Source: Burkholderiales bacterium (GTDB lineage: Bacteria; Pseudomonadota; Gammaproteobacteria; Burkholderiales; JAHFRG01). From it: 64,000 nucleotides of DNA. The DNA lies in contig DATIXX010000041.1 of assembly GCA_035518095.1 (NCBI GenBank), positions 120,415 to 184,414 of the forward strand. The letters are read 5' to 3'. Numbering within the stretch: the first letter of the stretch is position 1; every line of letters starts with the position of its first letter. The notes under the pieces are model-generated. The model saw only the letters and a list, made by a program, of their open reading frames with translations. It did not search any database and had not been told where the DNA came from. Position numbers and translations under genes: made by a program. Below are positions 1-8,793 of this stretch, piece after piece.

Positions 1-464
1 CCATTTCCGGCAGTCCATGTTTTGTTCTGGACTCGCGTGAGATGGCGCGCCAAGGCGCCAGTTACACCGTGGACACCCTGAATACGATGCGTACTGAGCT
101 GGGTGGCAAAAGGCCGCTGTGCTTGCTCATGGGTGCGGACGCCTTTGCGGGCCTTGCCTCGTGGCATCGCTGGACCCGTTTATTTAAATTGGCGCACATC
201 GCCGTTGTTCAACGCCCCGGCTATGATCTAAAAAATCTGCGGCCACGGCTCAGCGAAGAATTGGCGAAACGGAGGGCAAAATCTCCGCACGCGGCGTTCG
301 ACATGCCCAGCGGCGCCATCATTATGTTGCGAGTCAAGCCGGTTGCTATTTCTGCCTCGATGATACGGGAAAGGCTGCGTAGCGGAAAAAGCGCACGCAA
401 TTTGCTTCCCCCAGCAGTTCTCGATTATATTCAGGAACAGGGTTTATATCATGGAGTGGGATGA
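1..464 (+). CDS. nadD: Nicotinate-nucleotide adenylyltransferase, 5'-truncated by window edge
   Basis: The enzyme adenylates nicotinate mononucleotide to deamido-NAD in cytoplasmic NAD synthesis. The frame is open from the first bases of the window and continues through an internal ATG at 42, so the true start lies upstream. The visible part has the family features SYTVDTL, GADAFAGLASWHRW and a C-terminal ISASMIRERL segment followed by LLPPAVLDYI, which matches the ISxxxIR motif of the nucleotidyltransferase fold. Its stop overlaps the rsfS start as ATGA (461-464), so the two are probably translationally coupled. The nadD-rsfS-rlmH order is common in proteobacteria. Confidence 0.95.
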   Translation, partial: ISGSPCFVLDSREMARQGASYTVDTLNTMRTELGGKRPLCLLMGADAFAGLASWHRWTRLFKLAHIAVVQRPGYDLKNLRPRLSEELAKRRAKSPHAAFDMPSGAIIMLRVKPVAISASMIRERLRSGKSARNLLPPAVLDYIQEQGLYHGVG

Positions 465-820
465 GACTCGATAAAATAGTCAAAGCCACAATAGCGGCGC
501 TGGAAGATATCAAGGCGCGGGATATCGTGGTGCTCGACGTGCGTCCCATGACCAGCTTATTTAATTGGATGGTTGTCGCCAGCGCAGACTCAACGCGGCA
601 GGCTAAAGCGCTTTCCAACAACGTGCGCGAAAAGCTGAAATCTTTCGGTGCAAAAATACACGGAGTGGAAGGACAGGAAAACGGCGAATGGGTGCTGGTG
701 GATCTGGGCGAAGTGGTGGTACATATCATGCAGCCCGCTGTGCGCGAGTATTATAACCTGGAACAATTGTGGGGTTATTCCCTGCCAGTGCGCCGCAGAC
801 GTAAGGCTTCCCGCAATTAG
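461..820 (+). CDS. rsfS: Ribosomal silencing factor RsfS
   Basis: This 119-residue protein is of usual length for the RsfS/Iojap family, which binds uL14 on the 50S subunit and blocks subunit joining in starvation. Recognisable segments are DIVVLDVRPMTSLFNWMVVASADS in the N-terminal half and the later GVEGQENGEWVLVDLGEVVVHIM stretch, the family hallmark. It overlaps nadD by 4 bp and is followed 10 bp later by rlmH, in an apparent operon. A short Arg/Lys-rich tail (RRRRKASRN) ends the protein. Confidence 0.95.
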   Translation: MRLDKIVKATIAALEDIKARDIVVLDVRPMTSLFNWMVVASADSTRQAKALSNNVREKLKSFGAKIHGVEGQENGEWVLVDLGEVVVHIMQPAVREYYNLEQLWGYSLPVRRRRKASRN

Positions 821-830
821 CGGATGGCGG

Positions 831-1313
831 ATGAAGCTGTGGGTTATAGCAGTAGGCAGGAAAATGCCGGCGTGGGTTGACACGGGTTTTTCCGATTACG
901 CGAAGCGAATGCCGCCCGGGAGCAAGATACACTTAATCGAAATCAAAGCGGAAAAACGCACCGCAGGGAAATCGTCGAGCCAGATCCTGGACGCCGAGCG
1001 CAGGCGCATAGTTGCTTCTCTGCCGCGCAACTGCCGACAAGTAGTCCTGGACGAACGCGGGCGGGTCCTGAGCACCGAGCAGCTTGCGCAAAACCTTGCA
1101 GCCTGGATGCAAACCGGAGGTGATGTGGCATTTGTCATTGGCGGTGCCGATGGTCTGCACCAAGAAATCAAGAACAATGCAGACATCCGGTTGTCGCTTT
1201 CGGCGCTGACACTGCCGCACGCTCTGTCGCGCGTGGTGCTGGCCGAACAACTCTACCGTGCAATGTCCTTGATGAACAACCATCCGTATCATCGACCTAG
1301 CGGGAACTCATGA
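831..1313 (+). CDS. rlmH: 23S rRNA pseudouridine-1915 N3-methyltransferase RlmH
   Basis: RlmH is a SPOUT-class SAM methyltransferase that modifies pseudouridine 1915 in helix 69 of 23S rRNA. The frame is open from 648, but homology begins at the ATG at 831 (MKLWVIAVGRKMPAW), giving 160 residues, close to the usual 155. The SPOUT knot is visible in VAFVIGGADGLHQEI and the C-terminal LSLSALTLPHALSRVVLAEQLYRA, ending with HPYHR, the family tail. Its stop overlaps the maf start (ATGA at 1310-1313). Confidence 0.95.
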   Translation: MKLWVIAVGRKMPAWVDTGFSDYAKRMPPGSKIHLIEIKAEKRTAGKSSSQILDAERRRIVASLPRNCRQVVLDERGRVLSTEQLAQNLAAWMQTGGDVAFVIGGADGLHQEIKNNADIRLSLSALTLPHALSRVVLAEQLYRAMSLMNNHPYHRPSGNS

Positions 1314-1930
1314 CATTCGATGTAAAGCGTATTTACCTCGCTTCGCGCAGCCCGCGGCGGCGCGAACTGCTGAAACAGATTGGCGTGAATTTCGAAGTCG
1401 TGCAGTTCCGGGAGTATCTGCCGCGTGGCGCCGATGTGGATGAGGCATCGCTCGCGGGTGAGCTCGCGGAGGACTATGTAAAGCGTATTGCGTGCGCCAA
1501 AGCGGAAGCCGGTTGGTTGTGTTTGGTTCACCGCAGACTGCGTCGTTTTCCGGTGCTGGCTGCCGACACTACCGCGGCGCTGGAAGGAAAGATTATCGGC
1601 AAGCCGGGCAAGCGCGAAAATGTCATAACCATGCTTGGCGAGCTTTCAGGTAGGGAGCATCGTGTGCTCACTTCGGTGGCAATAAAATTCGAGGATAAAG
1701 TGCAGTTCAGCGTGTCCACCACGCTGGTGCGGTTTAAGGAGCTTACAGACGAAGAGATCGCTCATTATGCGGCGGCCGGCGAAGCGCTGGATAAGGCCGG
1801 CGGATACGCGATCCAAGGCTTGGCCGCCGCGTTCGTCGCTGGAATTGACGGCAGCTTTTCAGGCGTGATGGGCTTGCCATTGTTCGAAACCGCGCAATTG
1901 CTGCGTGATTTCGGATACCGTGTACTGTGA
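1310..1930 (+). CDS. maf: Maf-family nucleoside triphosphate pyrophosphatase
   Basis: Maf proteins hydrolyse non-canonical or modified NTPs to monophosphates (house-cleaning). The 206-residue product carries the N-terminal signature LASRSPRRRELL (about residues 10-21), the acidic VLAADTTAALEGKIIGKP region, and FKELTDEEIAHYAAAGEALDKAGGYAIQGLAA, all diagnostic. VLAADT is typical of the YhdE-type subgroup, proposed to act on dTTP/UTP; substrate cannot be settled from sequence alone. It overlaps rlmH by 4 bp and rng by 4 bp (GTGA). Confidence 0.93.
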   Translation: MTFDVKRIYLASRSPRRRELLKQIGVNFEVVQFREYLPRGADVDEASLAGELAEDYVKRIACAKAEAGWLCLVHRRLRRFPVLAADTTAALEGKIIGKPGKRENVITMLGELSGREHRVLTSVAIKFEDKVQFSVSTTLVRFKELTDEEIAHYAAAGEALDKAGGYAIQGLAAAFVAGIDGSFSGVMGLPLFETAQLLRDFGYRVL

Positions 1931-3381
1931 GCGAAGATATTCTCATCAACGTCACCCCACAAGAAACACGTGTCGCCGTAGTGCAGCAAGGCGCGGTGCA
2001 GGAACTCCATATCGAGCGCGCGAGCGGCCGGGGACTGGTCGGCAACATTTATATCGGCGAAGTGTGCCGAGTGCTGCCCGGAATGCAGTCGGCATTCGTG
2101 GAAATCGGCTTGGAGCGCGCGGCATTCCTGCATATTGCGGATATCTGGGTAAAGAGACAAAATGGGGATCACAACACGCCTATCGAAAAACTGTTGCGCG
2201 AAGGCCAGAATCTCCTGGTACAGGTCGTCAAGGATCCGATCGGGACCAAGGGAGCGCGCCTCTCTACGCAAATCAGCATAGCAGGACGCATGCTGGTTTA
2301 TCTTCCGCAGGAATCGTACATCGGCATTTCGCAAAAAATAGAGAACGAAGAGGAGCGGGAGCTTTTGCGGCAGAAAATGCAGCAATTGCTCCCGCAAGAA
2401 AGCAGCGGCGGATTTATCATCCGCACGATGGCGGAAACCGCTAGCGAGCGCGAGCTGCATGCCGACATCGATTATCTGCGCAAGCTATGGAGCGATATCC
2501 AGAAAAAATCAGAAACTGCTCCAGCGCGTACTTTGCTTTACCAGGACCTAACCTTAAGCCTCCGCGTGCTGCGCGATTTTGTCAGCGATGAAACAGGACA
2601 CATCGTGGTGGACTCGCGTGAAACATTCCAAAAAATGTCCGCGTTTGCCGAGAAGTATGCGAGCAATGCGCAACAGCGACTGCAGCATTATACCGGCGAG
2701 CGGCCGCTTTTTGATCTGCATGGCGTGGAAGATGAAATCGAAAAAGCGTTGGCGCGGCGAGTGGATTTGAAGTCCGGAGGTTACCTCATAATAGACCAGA
2801 CCGAAGCGCTGACCACCGTCGACGTCAACACCGGTGGATTCGTCGGGGGGCGCAATTTTGACGACACCATTTTCAAGACCAACCTGGAAGCGGCGCATAT
2901 CATCGCCCGGCAATTGAGGCTGCGCAATCTCGGAGGCATTATTATTGTCGACTTCATCGACATGGAAAGCGAGGAGCACCGTAACGCCGTCCTTGCTGAG
3001 TTCAAAAAGGCGCTTTCGCGCGACCGCATGCGCATGACCGTGAACGGCTTTACCACGTTGGGGCTGGTTGAAATGACGCGCAAACGCACGCGCGAAAGCC
3101 TTGCCCACGTATTATGCGAACCCTGCCCCACTTGTGAAGGGCGCGGTGAAGTGAAGACGGCACGTACGGTTTGCTACGAGATACTGCGCGAGCTGCTGCG
3201 CGAGGCACGCCAGTTCAATACTCGCGAGTACCGCATTCTTGCCTCGCAGGACGTAATTGATTTATTTCTTGACGAGGAATCGCAGAGCCTTGCGATGTTG
3301 GGTGATTTCATAGGCCGGCCGATCAGCCTGCAGGCAGAAACCCTGTACTCGCAGGAGCAGTACGACATCGTGCTAATGTAA
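1927..3381 (+). CDS. rng: Ribonuclease G
   Basis: RNase G is an endoribonuclease of the RNase E/G family that matures the 16S rRNA 5' end and decays some mRNAs. The GTG start overlaps the maf stop, and 484 residues is the usual length. An S1-like domain (GRGLVGNIYIGEV, QSAFVEIGLERAAFLHIAD) is followed by the DNase I-like catalytic domain. Catalytic metal ligands are D299 in DVNTGGF and D342 in IIVDFID, 43 residues apart as in RNase E. A zinc-link CPTC lies at C400/C403. No long disordered C-terminal scaffold is present, so this is RNase G rather than RNase E. Confidence 0.95.
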   Translation: MSEDILINVTPQETRVAVVQQGAVQELHIERASGRGLVGNIYIGEVCRVLPGMQSAFVEIGLERAAFLHIADIWVKRQNGDHNTPIEKLLREGQNLLVQVVKDPIGTKGARLSTQISIAGRMLVYLPQESYIGISQKIENEEERELLRQKMQQLLPQESSGGFIIRTMAETASERELHADIDYLRKLWSDIQKKSETAPARTLLYQDLTLSLRVLRDFVSDETGHIVVDSRETFQKMSAFAEKYASNAQQRLQHYTGERPLFDLHGVEDEIEKALARRVDLKSGGYLIIDQTEALTTVDVNTGGFVGGRNFDDTIFKTNLEAAHIIARQLRLRNLGGIIIVDFIDMESEEHRNAVLAEFKKALSRDRMRMTVNGFTTLGLVEMTRKRTRESLAHVLCEPCPTCEGRGEVKTARTVCYEILRELLREARQFNTREYRILASQDVIDLFLDEESQSLAMLGDFIGRPISLQAETLYSQEQYDIVLM

Positions 3382-3405
3382 TTTGCCGGTGGCAGACCGG
3401 CGGCT

Positions 3406-3570
3406 GGTTACTTTATTTTGCTTGTCCAAAATAAAGTAACCCAACAAAAGGACGCCCTGCCTCGCCGCCGCTACCCGGTACTCCTCAGTTAAATCGGGCG
3501 CTGCGCAACACGCGCTACGCGCTTAAACAGTGCTCGCTCAAAAGCCCCGATTTGGCCTCGTTACTTGGCG
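3406..3570. repeat. Palindromic intergenic element downstream of rng
   Basis: A perfect 15-bp inverted repeat (3406-3420 and 3427-3441, arms GGTTACTTTATTTTG) with a 6-bp loop is followed by a GC-rich stretch. A second inverted repeat lies at 3491-3498 and 3546-3553 (AAATCGGG/CCCGATTT). The sequence fills the gap between the convergent rng and yggT genes. No U-run follows the first hairpin, so a classical intrinsic terminator is not clear. It looks like a dispersed REP- or MITE-type element, but copy number cannot be judged from this window. Confidence 0.55.
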
Positions 3571-3584
3571 GCTCGGAAGGAAAT

Positions 3585-4157
3585 TTAAAACATGCCTGCG
3601 ACGATATGATAGCCGTGGTCTATGATAATCAGCGCAAGTTGGGCCAAGACCAAAACAAAGAGGGGTGACAAATCCACATTTCCGATCGGGGGAATCAGGC
3701 GCTGGAAGGGGCGCAGAAACGGCTTAGTGAGGCCGTTAAAAAGAGGTGCAAGCGGGGCATAAGGATTGATCCAGCTTATCAGTACCTGAACGATGACGCA
3801 GGCAATCAGCAAGTAGACGCTGTATTTCAGGACTTCCAGTGCGGCGAGGATCAAAAATGCGGCGGCAGCCACCATGGGGGCTCCCTCGAATACAAAGCCT
3901 CTGAGCCAGTAAATCAGCAGCAGCAACAGGGCTTGCACGGCCCACGCAGAAAGGAAAGTTGCCAAATCCAAACCAAACAAACCGGGCAACACACGGCGCG
4001 CGGGGCGGACCAGCCAGTCGGTGAGGGCCACCACGAATTCGCCAAAAGGGTTGCGAAACGAGGATTTCAGCAGCTGCATGTAAAAGCGCAGAAGCAGCGC
4101 CAACGTAAACAGGCCAATCGCGGTTTCGAGGAGAAATTGCAAACCCTGGGTCAACAT
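3585..4157 (-). CDS. yggT: YggT family integral membrane protein
   Basis: This 190-residue polytopic membrane protein has two YggT repeats. Each has a hydrophobic segment followed by the motif seen here as SSFRNPFGEFVVALTDWLVRPARRVLPG (about residues 32-60) and SWINPYAPLAPLFNGLTKPFLRPFQRLIPPIG (second half). The N-P...L-T...P-x-R pattern is the family signature. Function is not established; it has been linked to osmotic or ion homeostasis and cell division in other bacteria. It lies 2 bp downstream of proC on the same strand. Confidence 0.92.
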   Translation of the reverse strand: MLTQGLQFLLETAIGLFTLALLLRFYMQLLKSSFRNPFGEFVVALTDWLVRPARRVLPGLFGLDLATFLSAWAVQALLLLLIYWLRGFVFEGAPMVAAAAFLILAALEVLKYSVYLLIACVIVQVLISWINPYAPLAPLFNGLTKPFLRPFQRLIPPIGNVDLSPLFVLVLAQLALIIIDHGYHIVAGMF

Positions 4158-4159
4158 GC

Positions 4160-4984
4160 TTAATCCGCCTCGCCAAGTTCGTCTCCGAGTTCGCGCGAGC
4201 GCTCGGCTGCCGCGAGAATTGCGCGCACGATCGCCTCTTTCACCTTGTCGGCTTCCATGCTCGCCAGCGCGCGCTCGGTAGTGCCGCCTTTAGACGTTAC
4301 GCGCTCGCGCAGCACCGCGAGCGCGTCAGAGCTTGTCGCGGCGAGTTTCGCAGCCCCAAGGAATGTTTGGAGCGCGAGTTTGTGCGCAGTCTCGAGCGGC
4401 AGCCCAAGCTGCTTCGCAGCTTCTTCGATGGCCTCGATGAAGTAGAATACGTATGCCGGGCCGCTGCCCGAAATGGCTGTCACTGCATCCATCTGAACCT
4501 GGTCCCTGATCCAAACCGTAGGACCGACTGCACTGAGGATCGCCTCCGCTTTCTTCCTTTCGTTTTCGGTTACCTCAGGCAGAGCGTACAGACCCGTGAT
4601 ACCTTCACCGATCAGCGCAGGAGTGTTCGGCATTGCCCGAATCAGATGTCGATGGCCACCCAACCACCGCGAAAGGCTGGTGAGCGTGATACCCGCAGCA
4701 ACGCTGACAACCAAGTTGGCGTTGGCGGCCAAGCCCGATTTGCGCGCCGCCTCCCGCATTTGCTGAGGTTTTACGGCGAACACGATTATGTCCCCATCGC
4801 GCTCTGCCCATGCTTTGCGGGCCTGTGCGAAACACTTGATGCCGTACTTTTGTTTGAGTTTTGTGCACGCCTCGCCGCTGATTTCTACGGCGCGCAACTC
4901 CTCGTTCCGACAAAATCCCTTGTCCAGCAGGCCACCAATGAGCGCAGTTGCCATGTTGCCGCCGCCGATAAAGGTGACGTTCAT
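4160..4984 (-). CDS. proC: Pyrroline-5-carboxylate reductase
   Basis: ProC reduces 1-pyrroline-5-carboxylate to L-proline with NAD(P)H in the cytoplasm. The 274-residue product begins with the Rossmann motif FIGGGNMATALIGGL (residues about 5-19). It contains VAAGITLTSLSRWLGGHRHLIRAMPNTPALIGEGITGLYA and the C-terminal signature ITAVSGSGPAYVFYFIEA-like segment (here AVTAISGSGPAYVFYFIEAIEEAA) with VTSKGGTTERAL. Length and motifs are complete. It forms a short minus-strand operon with yggT. Confidence 0.96.
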   Translation of the reverse strand: MNVTFIGGGNMATALIGGLLDKGFCRNEELRAVEISGEACTKLKQKYGIKCFAQARKAWAERDGDIIVFAVKPQQMREAARKSGLAANANLVVSVAAGITLTSLSRWLGGHRHLIRAMPNTPALIGEGITGLYALPEVTENERKKAEAILSAVGPTVWIRDQVQMDAVTAISGSGPAYVFYFIEAIEEAAKQLGLPLETAHKLALQTFLGAAKLAATSSDALAVLRERVTSKGGTTERALASMEADKVKEAIVRAILAAAERSRELGDELGEAD

Positions 4985-5029
4985 GGCCGTGCTTCAAAGC
5001 TATGCGGTTGGGGATGGGATAATTCCGGG

Positions 5030-5578
5030 TTAGTCGCCTTCAACGAGTTTTTTCAGATTTTCCAGTCCTGCTTTGTACACTGAAGTGATCGTGTTGGTCG
5101 CCGTGGCATCATCCTCCCCTGCGGGCGGATTAGCCAGTGGCGATTTACGCTTGAACTTGCCGTACCACTCCACCACGGAACCTCCGCTCTTCGCAGGTTT
5201 TACCCTGATGGTGGAAACGTAGTGGGTTACCGGAAGCACGCCTTCTAGGATGGTGTACTTTATACTCATGCCTTTATTGTTATAGCGCACAAGTTTTTCC
5301 TTAATAGTTCCCCCGTCTTGCAGGGTAAGCAAGCGCACTGCGTTTTTTTGATTGTCAGTTCCGCTCAAAATCTCGCTTTTCGCGACTGCGGGATGCCAGG
5401 TATTAAGCCCGTTGAAATCTTTAATTCTGCCCCATACCGTTTCGGGCGCGGCGCTAATTTCAATGGTTTGTGTGACGGTCAGCCAAGGTAATTTCACCGG
5501 TTTTGGAGTTTTTGCCTGCAAGCTGGCAAGGGGCAACGTCAGAAAAAGAACCAATAGCGGCGTGATGATTTTTTTCAT
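5030..5578 (-). CDS. Exported SRPBCC (START/polyketide-cyclase-like) protein
   Basis: The 182-residue product has an N-terminal signal peptide (MKKIITPLLVLFLTLPLASLQA, cleavage probably after LQA). One SRPBCC domain follows, starting with TQTIEISAAPETVWGRIKDFNGLNTWHPAV, the usual helix-grip opening. It ends with YKAGLENLKKLVEG, the long C-terminal helix. Such domains bind hydrophobic ligands, and the export signal suggests a periplasmic binding or lipid-handling role. No catalytic residues can be named and no partner is evident. Confidence 0.8.
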   Translation of the reverse strand: MKKIITPLLVLFLTLPLASLQAKTPKPVKLPWLTVTQTIEISAAPETVWGRIKDFNGLNTWHPAVAKSEILSGTDNQKNAVRLLTLQDGGTIKEKLVRYNNKGMSIKYTILEGVLPVTHYVSTIRVKPAKSGGSVVEWYGKFKRKSPLANPPAGEDDATATNTITSVYKAGLENLKKLVEGD

Positions 5579-5661
5579 TTGTGAGGCTCCATTTTAAGTA
5601 GGTTTACGAGCAGAACCAGCGTGGCCCGAGTATAGGGTTTGCGACAGGTACTGCGCAAGCC

Positions 5662-6366
5662 TTATTGCCAGCTATCTTTTGTCGATTTGCGATCGCCAAA
5701 AATAGCTGTTCCCACGCGCAACATGGTTGCTCCTTCCCAAATCGCCGCTTCCAGATCGTGCGACATACCCATGGACAGCGTATCCAGAGAAATGCCTTCG
5801 ACCGCCAGCGCAGCTTTTAGCTCGCGCAACTGCCTAAATTGGCGGCGTTGCAGGTCAAAGTCAGCGGTGAGTTGAGGAATGGCCATTAAGCCCCGCAATC
5901 GCAGGCGCGGTAATGTTTGCACAAATTTGGCAAGCGGCAAGAGGTCACCGGGCGAAACTCCACTTTTGCTGCCTTCGCCGCTGATGTTTACCTGAATGCA
6001 TACTTGCAGCGGCGCTTGCCCATTGGAACGGGCAAGCGACAGGCGCTCGGCAATTTTGCTTCGCTCTATGGTGTGAACCCATGAGAAATGTTCTGCGACC
6101 AGCCGTGTTTTGTTGCTTTGAATCGGCCCAATAAAATGCCAATCGAGAGACAGATGTTTGAGCGCATGAATCTTTTCGAGTCCTTCCTGAGCGCGATTTT
6201 CTCCGAACGAGGTCTGCCCGGCGCGGTATGCTTCCTCGATTTTGCACGGCGCAAAGCCCTTGCTAACGGCCACCAGCTGGATCTCGTGTGGCGTTCGCCC
6301 GGCGGCTTTGGCGCATGCCTGGATGCGCTCCTTCACGGCTTGCAAAGCCAAAGCGATTGTGGTCAT
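5662..6366 (-). CDS. yggS: PLP homeostasis protein YggS
   Basis: YggS/PLPBP is a fold type III PLP-binding protein without known catalytic activity that controls vitamin B6 pools. The 234-residue sequence has the PLP-lysine motif QLVAVSKGFAPCKIEEAYRAG (Lys near residue 36), FGENRAQEGLEKI, WHFIGPIQSNKTRLV and a C-terminal LSMGMSHDLEAAIWEGATMLRVGTAIFG segment, all conserved in the family. It is transcribed divergently from pilT, a classic arrangement in proteobacteria. Confidence 0.95.
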   Translation of the reverse strand: MTTIALALQAVKERIQACAKAAGRTPHEIQLVAVSKGFAPCKIEEAYRAGQTSFGENRAQEGLEKIHALKHLSLDWHFIGPIQSNKTRLVAEHFSWVHTIERSKIAERLSLARSNGQAPLQVCIQVNISGEGSKSGVSPGDLLPLAKFVQTLPRLRLRGLMAIPQLTADFDLQRRQFRQLRELKAALAVEGISLDTLSMGMSHDLEAAIWEGATMLRVGTAIFGDRKSTKDSWQ

Positions 6367-6445
6367 AATGATTCATAAATAAAGGGGAATGAACGGCACC
6401 AGCTGCCCGTGGTTGTCCCCTGCCTTCTACTCTCAAAGGATTATA

Positions 6446-7489
6446 ATGGATATAGCCGAATTGCTGGCATTCGTCGTCAAGAATAAGGCATCCGACTTGC
6501 ACCTGTCGGCGGGGTTGCCGCCGATGATCCGCGTGCTTGGTGATATCCGCCGCATCAATCTGCCGCCGATGGAGCACAAGGAAGTGCACGACATGATGTA
6601 CGACATCATGAACGACAGCCAGCGCAAGTTCTACGAAGAAAATCTCGAGTGCGATTTTTCCTTTGCGATTCCCAACCTGGCGCGCTTCAGGGTAAATGCT
6701 TTTGTGCAAAACCGCGGCGCCGGCGCGGCCATGCGGACGATTCCGACCCGGGTGATGACGCTCGAAGAGCTGAACATGCCTAAAATTTTTAAGGAAATTG
6801 TCGACCAGCCGCGCGGCCTGATCTTGGTAACCGGGCCCACGGGGTGCGGCAAGTCCACCACGCTCGCTGCGATGGTTAATTATCTAAACGAATCCCACTA
6901 TGGCCACATTCTGACAGTGGAAGACCCGATCGAGTTTGTGCACGAGAGCAAAAAATGTCTGATCAACCAGCGCGAAGTCGGGCCACATACGTTGAGTTTT
7001 GCCAATGCGCTGCGTTCGGCCCTGCGCGAGGACCCAGATATCATTTTGGTTGGCGAGATGCGCGATTTGGAAACGATTCGGCTGACGCTGACCGCAGCTG
7101 AAACCGGGCACCTGGCGTTAGGCACGCTGCACACCAGTTCGGCTGCAAAGACGATCGACCGCATAATTGACGTGTTCCCCGCGGAAGAAAAAGAAATGGT
7201 TCGCTCCATGTTGTCGGAATCGCTGCGTGCGGTGATTTCGCAGACTCTGCTCAAGACCTCCGACGGCAGCGGGCGCGTAGCAGCGCACGAAATCATGATC
7301 GCTACCCCTGCAATTCGCAATCTGATACGCGAAAACAAGGTGGCGCAAATGTATTCCGCGATTCAAACCGGGCAAAACGTAGGCATGCAGACGCTTGATC
7401 AGAACCTGGTGGACATGGTCCGGCGCGGCGTCGTGAATGTAGGCGAAGCACGCAGCAAGGCGATGAACAAGGAACAGTTCTATGGGTAG
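6446..7489 (+). CDS. pilT: Type IV pilus retraction ATPase PilT
   Basis: PilT is the hexameric cytoplasmic ATPase that depolymerises type IV pili and powers twitching. The open frame begins at 6389, but the ATG at 6446 follows a purine-rich AAAGGA and gives the conserved start MDIAELLAFVVKNKASDLHLSAGLPPMIR. The product is 347 residues. Walker A is GPTGCGKSTT with the lysine at K136. An Asp box (ILTVEDPIEFVH), Walker B (DPDIILVGEMRD) and the His box (ETGHLALGTLHTSSA) are all intact. It sits 30 bp upstream of pilU. Confidence 0.97.
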   Translation: MDIAELLAFVVKNKASDLHLSAGLPPMIRVLGDIRRINLPPMEHKEVHDMMYDIMNDSQRKFYEENLECDFSFAIPNLARFRVNAFVQNRGAGAAMRTIPTRVMTLEELNMPKIFKEIVDQPRGLILVTGPTGCGKSTTLAAMVNYLNESHYGHILTVEDPIEFVHESKKCLINQREVGPHTLSFANALRSALREDPDIILVGEMRDLETIRLTLTAAETGHLALGTLHTSSAAKTIDRIIDVFPAEEKEMVRSMLSESLRAVISQTLLKTSDGSGRVAAHEIMIATPAIRNLIRENKVAQMYSAIQTGQNVGMQTLDQNLVDMVRRGVVNVGEARSKAMNKEQFYG

Positions 7490-7519
7490 CAGTCGGTGCA
7501 ATTTGCAAAGGAGCGGATG

Positions 7520-8656
7520 ATGGAGCGAGAGCAAGCGATAAAATTTATGCACGATTTGCTGCGCCTCATGCTTACTAAAAAGGCGTCGGACCTGTTCCTT
7601 ACGGTCGGTTTTCCACCGGCGATTAAGGTGGACGGGAAAGTTAAGCCGGTCTCTAACCAGACCCTGACGCCGCAGCATACCCAGGAGTTCGCGCGTGCGT
7701 TGATGAATGACAGGCAGGCGCAGGAATTCGAAGCGACCAAGGAATGCAATTTCGCGATCAACCCGCCTGGAATTGCGCGCTTTCGCGTAAATGCTTTTAT
7801 CCAGCAGGCCCGAGTTGGCCTGGTGCTGCGCACCATCACTACTAAAATTCCAAACTTTGAGGAACTCAACCTGCCGTCGGTGCTGAAAGATATTTCCATG
7901 AGCAAGCGCGGGATCGTGATTTTTGTCGGCGGCACCGGCTGCGGCAAATCCACATCGCTTGCGGCGATGGTCGGCTACCGCAATGAAAACACGTATGGCC
8001 ACATCATTACCATCGAGGACCCGGTCGAATACGTGCACGATCACAAAAACTGTATCATCACTCAGCGCGAAGTCGGAGTAGACACGGACAATTGGTTCTC
8101 AGCGCTGAAAAACACTCTGCGCCAGGCGCCGGACGTGATTCTGATCGGCGAAATCCGCGACCGCGAGACGATGGAATACGCGATCGCCTTCGCGGAAACC
8201 GGCCACTTGACCCTGTCTACCCTGCACGCCAATAGCGCCAACCAAGCGCTGGACCGAATCATCAACTTTTTCCCCGAAGAACGCAGGCAGCAATTGCTCA
8301 TGGATTTGTCGTTGAATCTGCGCGCCTTTGTTTCCCAGCGCCTGATCCCGAAAGCGGAAGGCAAGGGACGCATTGCCGCTGTCGAAATCATGTTGAACTC
8401 GCCATTGATCTCCGACCTCATTTTCAAAGGTGAAGTGCAGGAGATCAAGGAAATCATGTCGCGATCCCGCGAGCTGGGCATGCAGACTTTCGACCAGTCC
8501 CTGTACGATCTGTACGAAGCGGGGCAAATCAGCTACGAGGACGCGCTAAGGAACGCTGATTCGGTGAATGACTTGCGGTTGCGAATCAAGCTGCACAGTT
8601 CAGAGGCCAAAGACAAGGACGTTATGTCGGGCATCGACCACCTCAACATCGTTTAG
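7520..8656 (+). CDS. pilU: PilT-like ATPase PilU
   Basis: PilU is a PilT paralogue that assists retraction in a PilT-dependent way. A strong Shine-Dalgarno (AAAGGAG, 7507-7513) favours the ATG at 7520 (MEREQAIKFMHDLL, 378 residues); the ATG at 7517 is only three bases from the SD and a GTG at 7496 lacks one. Walker A is GGTGCGKSTS with K143. The Asp box TIEDPVEYVHDHKN, Walker B APDVILIGEIRD and His box ETGHLTLSTLHANSANQALDRI are present. The C-terminal extension beyond PilT length (about 30 residues) is typical of PilU. Confidence 0.95.
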   Translation: MEREQAIKFMHDLLRLMLTKKASDLFLTVGFPPAIKVDGKVKPVSNQTLTPQHTQEFARALMNDRQAQEFEATKECNFAINPPGIARFRVNAFIQQARVGLVLRTITTKIPNFEELNLPSVLKDISMSKRGIVIFVGGTGCGKSTSLAAMVGYRNENTYGHIITIEDPVEYVHDHKNCIITQREVGVDTDNWFSALKNTLRQAPDVILIGEIRDRETMEYAIAFAETGHLTLSTLHANSANQALDRIINFFPEERRQQLLMDLSLNLRAFVSQRLIPKAEGKGRIAAVEIMLNSPLISDLIFKGEVQEIKEIMSRSRELGMQTFDQSLYDLYEAGQISYEDALRNADSVNDLRLRIKLHSSEAKDKDVMSGIDHLNIV

Positions 8657-8793
8657 CGAAACATCGTTTATGGCTTCTAAACTTTGTTGCTCGCTTGTCC
8701 CGAATGCTCATGTATTGGCATAACACTCCGCTTCGGGCCGAGCTCGCGCCTCGTCTATAAGCCGAACACTGGTTTCGCGCTGCGTTCCTTGAT

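Noticed and set aside
7118..8044. 308-codon minus-strand frame over pilT/pilU
   Set aside because: It lies antisense to two well-supported ATPase genes and shows no domain; the open frame follows from their codon bias.
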